From Panopea generosa (Eukaryota > Mollusca > Bivalvia > Adapedonta > Hiatellidae), in the NCBI GenBank assembly GCA_029582155.1, contig CM055898.1, positions 25,397,339-25,461,338 of the forward strand: a DNA stretch of 64,000 nt, read 5' to 3'. This document shows positions 59,460-64,000 of this stretch, piece by piece (within the stretch, counting starts at the first letter, position 1; each line of letters begins with the position of its first letter). Below the pieces are notes generated by a model. The model ran no database searches and was not told the DNA's origin. It was given only the letters and a program-made list of their open reading frames with translations. A program made the position numbers and the translations under genes.

Positions 59460-60150
59460 CCATACATGAAATTATCTATTTACAATGAAAGTGATCTACA
59501 TGTACCTACAAAAATGTGGTCTTCAATCTACATATTTCAATAAAAGTGAGCTACATACAAAAATGTGATCTTCAGTCTACATACAAAAATGTGATATCCA
59601 TTCTACATACAAATATGTGATCTCCAATCTACATATTTCAATGAAAGTGAGCTACATACAGAAATGTATTCTCCAGTCCACATACAAAAATGTGATCTTC
59701 AATCTACATACAGAACTATGATCAGTAATCTATATACAAAATGCGATCTTCATTTCACATATCAATCAAAGTAAGCTACATGCAAAAACGAAAATGTAAT
59801 CTACATACAAAAATGTGACAGCCAAAATATGATCTACATACAAAGATCTACATACAAAGGATCTATATATAAATATATACATACATAGGATCTACATACA
59901 AAGATCTATGTACAGAGGATTTACATACAAAGGATCTACATACGAAGGATCTACATACTAAAGGATCTACATACAATTATATAATTATGTACGAAGGATC
60001 TACATACAAAGAATCTACATACTAAAGGTTCTATGTACAAAGAATCTAAATACTAAAAGAACTATATACAAAGGATCTATATACAAAGAATCTAAATACT
60101 AAAGGATCTTTATACAAAGGATCTACATACAAAGATCTACATACAAAGAA
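59460..60150. repeat. Two short-unit tandem arrays built on CTACATACAAA
   Basis: From about 59,480 to 59,830 the unit is ~26 bp (CTACATACAAAAATGTGATC then TTCAAT). From about 59,830 to 60,150 it shortens to ~15 bp (ACAAAGGATCTACAT). Both share CTACATACAAA, so one probably derives from the other. Confidence 0.88.
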
Positions 60151-60160
60151 AGTCGCCAAA

Positions 60161-60231
60161 ATGGGAGCAAATACTCAGCTCCTTATTGCTGATTCCCAAA
60201 TCATGATTGAAGACACAAGGTGGATACAAAG
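60161..60231 (+). CDS. Possible first coding exon of a very short ORF
   Basis: ATG in the context GCCAAAATGG (A at -3, G at +4) opens MGANTQLLIADSQIMIEDTR then WIQ and ends at AAAG|GTATGT. Joined to the next candidate exon (61,186-61,242) it gives only 35 codons before TAG. The start context and donor are good; protein identity is unknown. It could be a tiny-peptide gene, an upstream ORF in a 5' UTR, or chance. It sits between two minisatellites. Confidence 0.3.
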
Positions 60232-60264
60232 GTATGTTTTATTGTATTCTATTTTAATTTTTCT

Positions 60265-60825
60265 TAACTGACTGAAGACATACAATGGCACATAGGTTTT
60301 TATTCATTGGTGTGTATGTACTTGGTGTCACTGTTGACTGAAGACATACAAGACATACAATGGCACATAGGTTTTTATCCATTGGTGTGTATGTACTTGG
60401 TGTCACTGTTGACTGAAGACATACAATGGCACATAGGTTTTTATCCATTGGTGTGTATGTACTTGGTGTCACTGTTGACTGTTGACATACAAAGGCACAT
60501 AGGTTTTTATCCATTGGTGTGTAAGTACTTGGTTTCACTGTTGACTGAAGACACACAATGGCACATAGGTTTTTATCCATTAGTGTGTAAGTACTTGGTG
60601 TGACTGTTGACTGAAGACATACAATGGCACATAGATTTTTATCCATTGGTGTGTATGTACTTGGTGTCGCTGTTGACTGAAGACATACAATGGCACATGT
60701 TAAGTTTTTATCCATTGGTGTGTAAGTACTTGGTGTCACTTTTGACTGAAGACATACAATGGCACATAGGTTTTTATCCATTGGTGTGTAAGTACTTGGT
60801 GTCACTGTTGACTTGCTTAATTAAA
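60265..60825. repeat. 66-bp minisatellite, about eight copies
   Basis: GACTGAAGACATACAATGGC, ACATAGGTTTTTATCCATTG, GTGTGTAAGTACTTGGTGTC, ACTGTT. The length is a multiple of three, so a 22-residue repeat frame spans it on the minus strand. A single diverged unit recurs at about 60,913-60,975. Confidence 0.94.
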
Positions 60826-61185
60826 GTTTTGTTGATACAAAGTCGAAGGTATGTTTACAACTATTCTCTAAAAAAACAGAAACAGACTATACATGGGGAA
60901 ATTATTATATACTAAAGGCATACAATGGCACATTGGTTTTATTAGTGAACATGTACTTGGTGTCTCTGTTGACTTATATTAGGACTGCATTCAATGCTTC
61001 ATATTTGTATACTACATTTAATGACCACAAAAAGTATCTCAAAGAATTTTTACAGATTTGTAATTTGTCGTCAAATGAAATTTTTCTTTAAAACTTGTAC
61101 CACATAGCTATTATTCAAGTTACACTCTAGTAAGAATGTCATTGTCATATTGATAATTAATACAACATTGTTTCATATTTTTCAG

Positions 61186-61242
61186 AATGACAACTTCCAT
61201 CTCAGTCCAAAAAAATGACTAGCATAGATTATAACAAAAAAG
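61186..61242 (+). ncRNA. Possible second exon
   Basis: Acceptor CATATTTTTCAG and donor AAAAAAG|GTAAGT bound 57 bp. It continues the 60,161 frame for 12 codons to a stop, and contains another ATG (MTSIDYNKK). Splice sites are good, coding evidence is weak. Confidence 0.3.
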
Positions 61243-61439
61243 GTAAGTAAATTAATAACAATGATTTACTTACTATCTAGTTGTAGCAATACAACAAATA
61301 TATTATATATCTAGTTAGAAATGTGCTAGTATGTCCTGTCCAAACATAAAGTTATGATATCTGAGAATGCCTGTCATAAGGGACACAAGAAAATAAAAAC
61401 ATATACTTTTTACGATTTTTCCTTTATCTGCTTACAAAA

Positions 61440-61500
61440 TCTCTCTCTCTCTGTCTCTGTCTCTCGCTCTCTGTCTCTCTCTCTGTCTCTCTCACTCTCC
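61440..61500. repeat. (CT)n microsatellite
   Basis: CTCTCT and CTGTCT runs of about 60 bp. Confidence 0.93.
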
Positions 61501-61659
61501 TACTGTATGTTTATAATTGTTTATTTTAGCATAAAAATGAAAATTTGTTTTGTTATACACTGTAAATTTGTTACTTGTAGGGGGAATCTAAGATGGAAGA
61601 ATTTGTGGCCCAACCCCATTTCAAAATATTTAAAATAAAATATGTTTAAACTAAACAAC

Positions 61660-62330
61660 AGAAAAGTGATTATTTGTTATTTACGATAGAGAAGTGACTG
61701 GTTATCTTACTGTATAAATACAATAGAGAAGTGAAGGGTTATCTAACTTATAAGTTGCTGGTTATCTAACTATACAAAAAATAGGGTAGTGACTGGTTAT
61801 CTAACTTATAAATACAACAGAGAAGTGACTGGTTATCTAACTGTATACAAACAATAGGGTAGTGACTGGTTATCTAACTTATAAATACAACAGAGACGTT
61901 ACTAGTTACTTAACTGTATAAATACAATAGGAAAGTGACTGGTTATCTAACTGGGTAAATACAACAGAGAAGTGACTGGTTATCTAACTGTATAAATAAA
62001 ATAGATAAGTGACTGGTTATAGTTTTTACTATCTAGTTGTATAATCACAACTGAAAAGTGATTATTTGTCTGGCTGTATAAATACAATAAAGAAGTGACT
62101 GGTTATATAACTTATAAATATAATTGAGAAGTGACTGGTTATCTAACTGTATACTTACAATAGGGAAATGACTGGTTATTTGACTAAAAAAATTACAATA
62201 GAGAAGTTTCTTGTTCTGTAACTGTAAAAATACAATAGAGAAGTGACTGGTTATCTAACTGTATAAATACATACATGTAAGAGAAGTGATTGAATATCTA
62301 ACTGTATAACTCGCCAAAGTGACTAGTTCA
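61660..62330. repeat. 37-bp minisatellite (right end)
   Basis: About 17 copies of AAGTGACTGGTTATCTAACT then GTATAAATACAATAGAG. Divergence is higher than in the other arrays. Lies in the putative intron between 61,242 and 62,963. Confidence 0.92.
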
Positions 62331-62639
62331 AAGGATGAGGGAAACTAAAACTTATACATGAATACACATCTAACTGTATAAATACAACAGTTAAGTAACT
62401 GGTTTTTTTTAATTGTCTAACAATAACTCTGAAATACCAGTAAAGTTTAAACTCATTTAAAAATGGTTGGGCAACTCCTCTTTGGTAAGACTTCAGTTAC
62501 GTGGCCATGTCATTATTTTATAGCTTTTAAAGTACATAACAGTTAGCGTTATAGGGCATAAAGTTAAGTTGAACATTTTGTTTTGGCTCTTGTGCTATTT
62601 GCCATTTTTTTTTATGCATAGCATCATCAATACAGAACA

Positions 62640-62870
62640 GGTTACATGTGGCATGATCCAGTATTATCGGCAGAGGAAGATCTCAGAATAAATTGAGTAG
62701 AACCATCATCCTTTGGTCTGCAAGTAACTGGCACACTTTCTCAAATGAAGATTTTGTACTGGGCTGGGCTCAAATCAATGATTTTGTTCAGTAATGAAGG
62801 GTCCATGGTCGTGAGTTGACAATGTGTTAGACCACTCTGTCATGCCACTCTGCCATGGAGGAATGCACTG
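62640..62870 (-). mobile_element. Diverged SINE family-2 copy, minus orientation
   Basis: On the minus strand: TCCTCCATGGCAGAGTGGCA head, a body with CCAGTTACTTGCAGACC-like and TTCTACTCAATTTATTCTGA words, and CTTCCTCTGCCGATAAT. Confidence 0.7.
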
Positions 62871-62962
62871 TATCATTCTTATACATGAAGTATATTATAT
62901 ATTATGTTTTATGATATAATCTTTAATTATCTGTAAGCTAATTTTTTTTCTTTTTTTAACAG

Positions 62963-63027
62963 GGTGTTCAAGACACTTATGGATGATAAGCTGTTACATT
63001 ATCTGGGATAAATGATACTTCACCAAG
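62963..63027 (+). ncRNA. Possible third exon
   Basis: A strong acceptor (TTTTTTTCTTTTTTTAACAG) precedes 65 bp ending at CACCAAG|GTATCA. No useful frame; it could be a non-coding exon of the same transcript. Confidence 0.27.
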
Positions 63028-63064
63028 GTATCAGTCAGTGCGAAATGTTAGTCTACTGAAGACA

Positions 63065-63625
63065 AAATACTGGACAATATCAACATTGTATGGAATCAAC
63101 AGTATATGAGATCACCATTGGAAAGATCAAAATTGTATGAAATCAGCATTGTATGAGATCAATATTATATGACCACAATGGTGCATAAGATCAACATAAT
63201 ACAACAACAATATTGTATGAGATCAACATTATATGAAATCAGTATTGTATGAGATCAATATTGTATGAGATCTATATTGAATGAGATAAACATTGTATGA
63301 GATCAACAATGTATGAGATCAATATTGAATGAGATAAACATTGAATAAGATCAACACTATATGACAACAGCATTGTATGAGATCAACATTGAAGGAGATC
63401 AACATTATATGACACCAATGTTGTATGAGATCAACATAAACAACAACATCATTGTATGACATCAGCATAAACAACAACAGCATTGTATGACATCAGCATA
63501 AACAACAGTAGCATTGTATGAAATCAACATAAACAACAACAGCATTGTATGGGATCAACATAAAAAACAACAGCATTCAACTTTATGTGATAAAAGCATT
63601 GTATGGGCATAACATTATATGAGAT
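63065..63625. repeat. Short-unit minisatellite (about 16-33 bp)
   Basis: Units built on ATTGTATGAGATCAAC, with longer ones adding ATAAACAACAACAGC between 63,425 and 63,570. Confidence 0.9.
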
Positions 63626-63713
63626 TTACATTGAAAACGTGAAAGATAAGTAAAAAATGTTAATTCGGTTAAAGACTGAAAATGGACGTTGCAAGAGCTC
63701 TGTGAATGAACAC

Positions 63714-63862
63714 ATACATATACATAAATACATACATATACAAACAGATACAAAAACATACACATACATACACACACACACATACACATACATACACTCA
63801 CATACACATAAACATAAACATACACAAACATACAAACAAACATACACACAAACATACACATA
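63714..63862. repeat. (ACATAC)n / (ACACAT)n simple repeat
   Basis: Interleaved ACAT, ACAC and AAACAT words, the source of Val-Tyr-Cys-Met false frames on the minus strand. Confidence 0.93.
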
Positions 63863-64000
63863 TATGAAAAGAACATTACTGTTCTTATAGCTATTGTTTT
63901 GATTACATGTATTTGAAAAGAAAAAAAGCTCTAAAAATAGACTTAAAAAAAAAAAGAAGAAAAAAAAAGCTCTAAAAAATGATTGAAAGAGCATAAAGAA
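63863..64000. other. A-rich right edge
   Basis: AAAAAGCTCTAAAAA occurs twice (about 63,924 and 63,965) around poly-A. Nothing else visible before the window ends. Confidence 0.5.

Noticed and set aside
60254..60805. 183-residue STVTPSTYTPMDKN repeat protein
   Set aside because: A 66-bp minisatellite with a multiple-of-three period; no start context or flanking exon evidence.
63583..63994. Val/Cys/Met/Tyr-rich minus-strand ORFs
   Set aside because: Derived from the ACAT/ACAC simple repeat.

Overview
The window looks like AT-rich, repeat-dominated genomic DNA from a marine invertebrate, most likely a bivalve mollusc. The reasons are dense dispersed tRNA-derived SINEs, several repeat types I associate with bivalve genomes (recognised from memory, not searched), many unrelated minisatellite arrays, short exons with GT-AG introns, and no operon-like gene packing. 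The species cannot be named from sequence alone. There is no prokaryotic or viral gene set, no rRNA and no CRISPR array.

The only protein-coding gene I recognise with confidence is on the minus strand between 12,476 and 4,358. Five exons (A 12174-12476, B 9557-9740, C 8496-8674, D 6562-6792, E 4358-4554) encode four TM2 domains, each two short helices with a HHFYL motif between them. A-B-C reads as a complete 221-residue protein with two TM2 domains. D-E encodes two more and ends in its own stop. All junctions from B onward are phase 1, so C and D-E could be alternative 3' ends of one gene, or D-E could belong to a neighbouring paralogue whose first exon I did not find. The intron after exon B is built from about a dozen decayed copies of exon B's own 3' end and splice donor. 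A degenerate mariner-like transposon begins 11 bases after exon C's stop.

From 13.5 to 16.0 kb lie a fresh SINE, a 290-bp direct repeat pair and two small unrecognised minus-strand ORFs. From 16.9 to 22.15 kb is a large satellite (32-bp and 58-bp units, 288-bp and 174-bp higher-order repeats) interrupted by two SINE copies. Further arrays follow: a 46-bp unit (22.65-23.98 kb), a 37-bp unit (27.44-29.42 kb) and a 66-bp unit (29.52-31.04 kb).

From 33.2 to 40.4 kb is a 3.6-kb head-to-tail duplication whose junction lies inside a SINE. A third, older and partial copy lies at 42.8-44.5 kb. The three copies hold microsatellites at matching places but with different motifs. From 46 to 56.7 kb are more SINEs, a 36-bp array, an internally deleted Ty3/gypsy-like LTR element with recognisable LTRs, PBS and PPT (50,826-53,453), a 40-bp array and MITE-like repeats. 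The right end (58-64 kb) is mostly minisatellites, with a chain of three possible small exons on the plus strand (60,161, 61,186 and 62,963) that could be a tiny-peptide or non-coding transcript.

Most long open frames in the window are by-products of tandem repeats lacking stops and are not genes.
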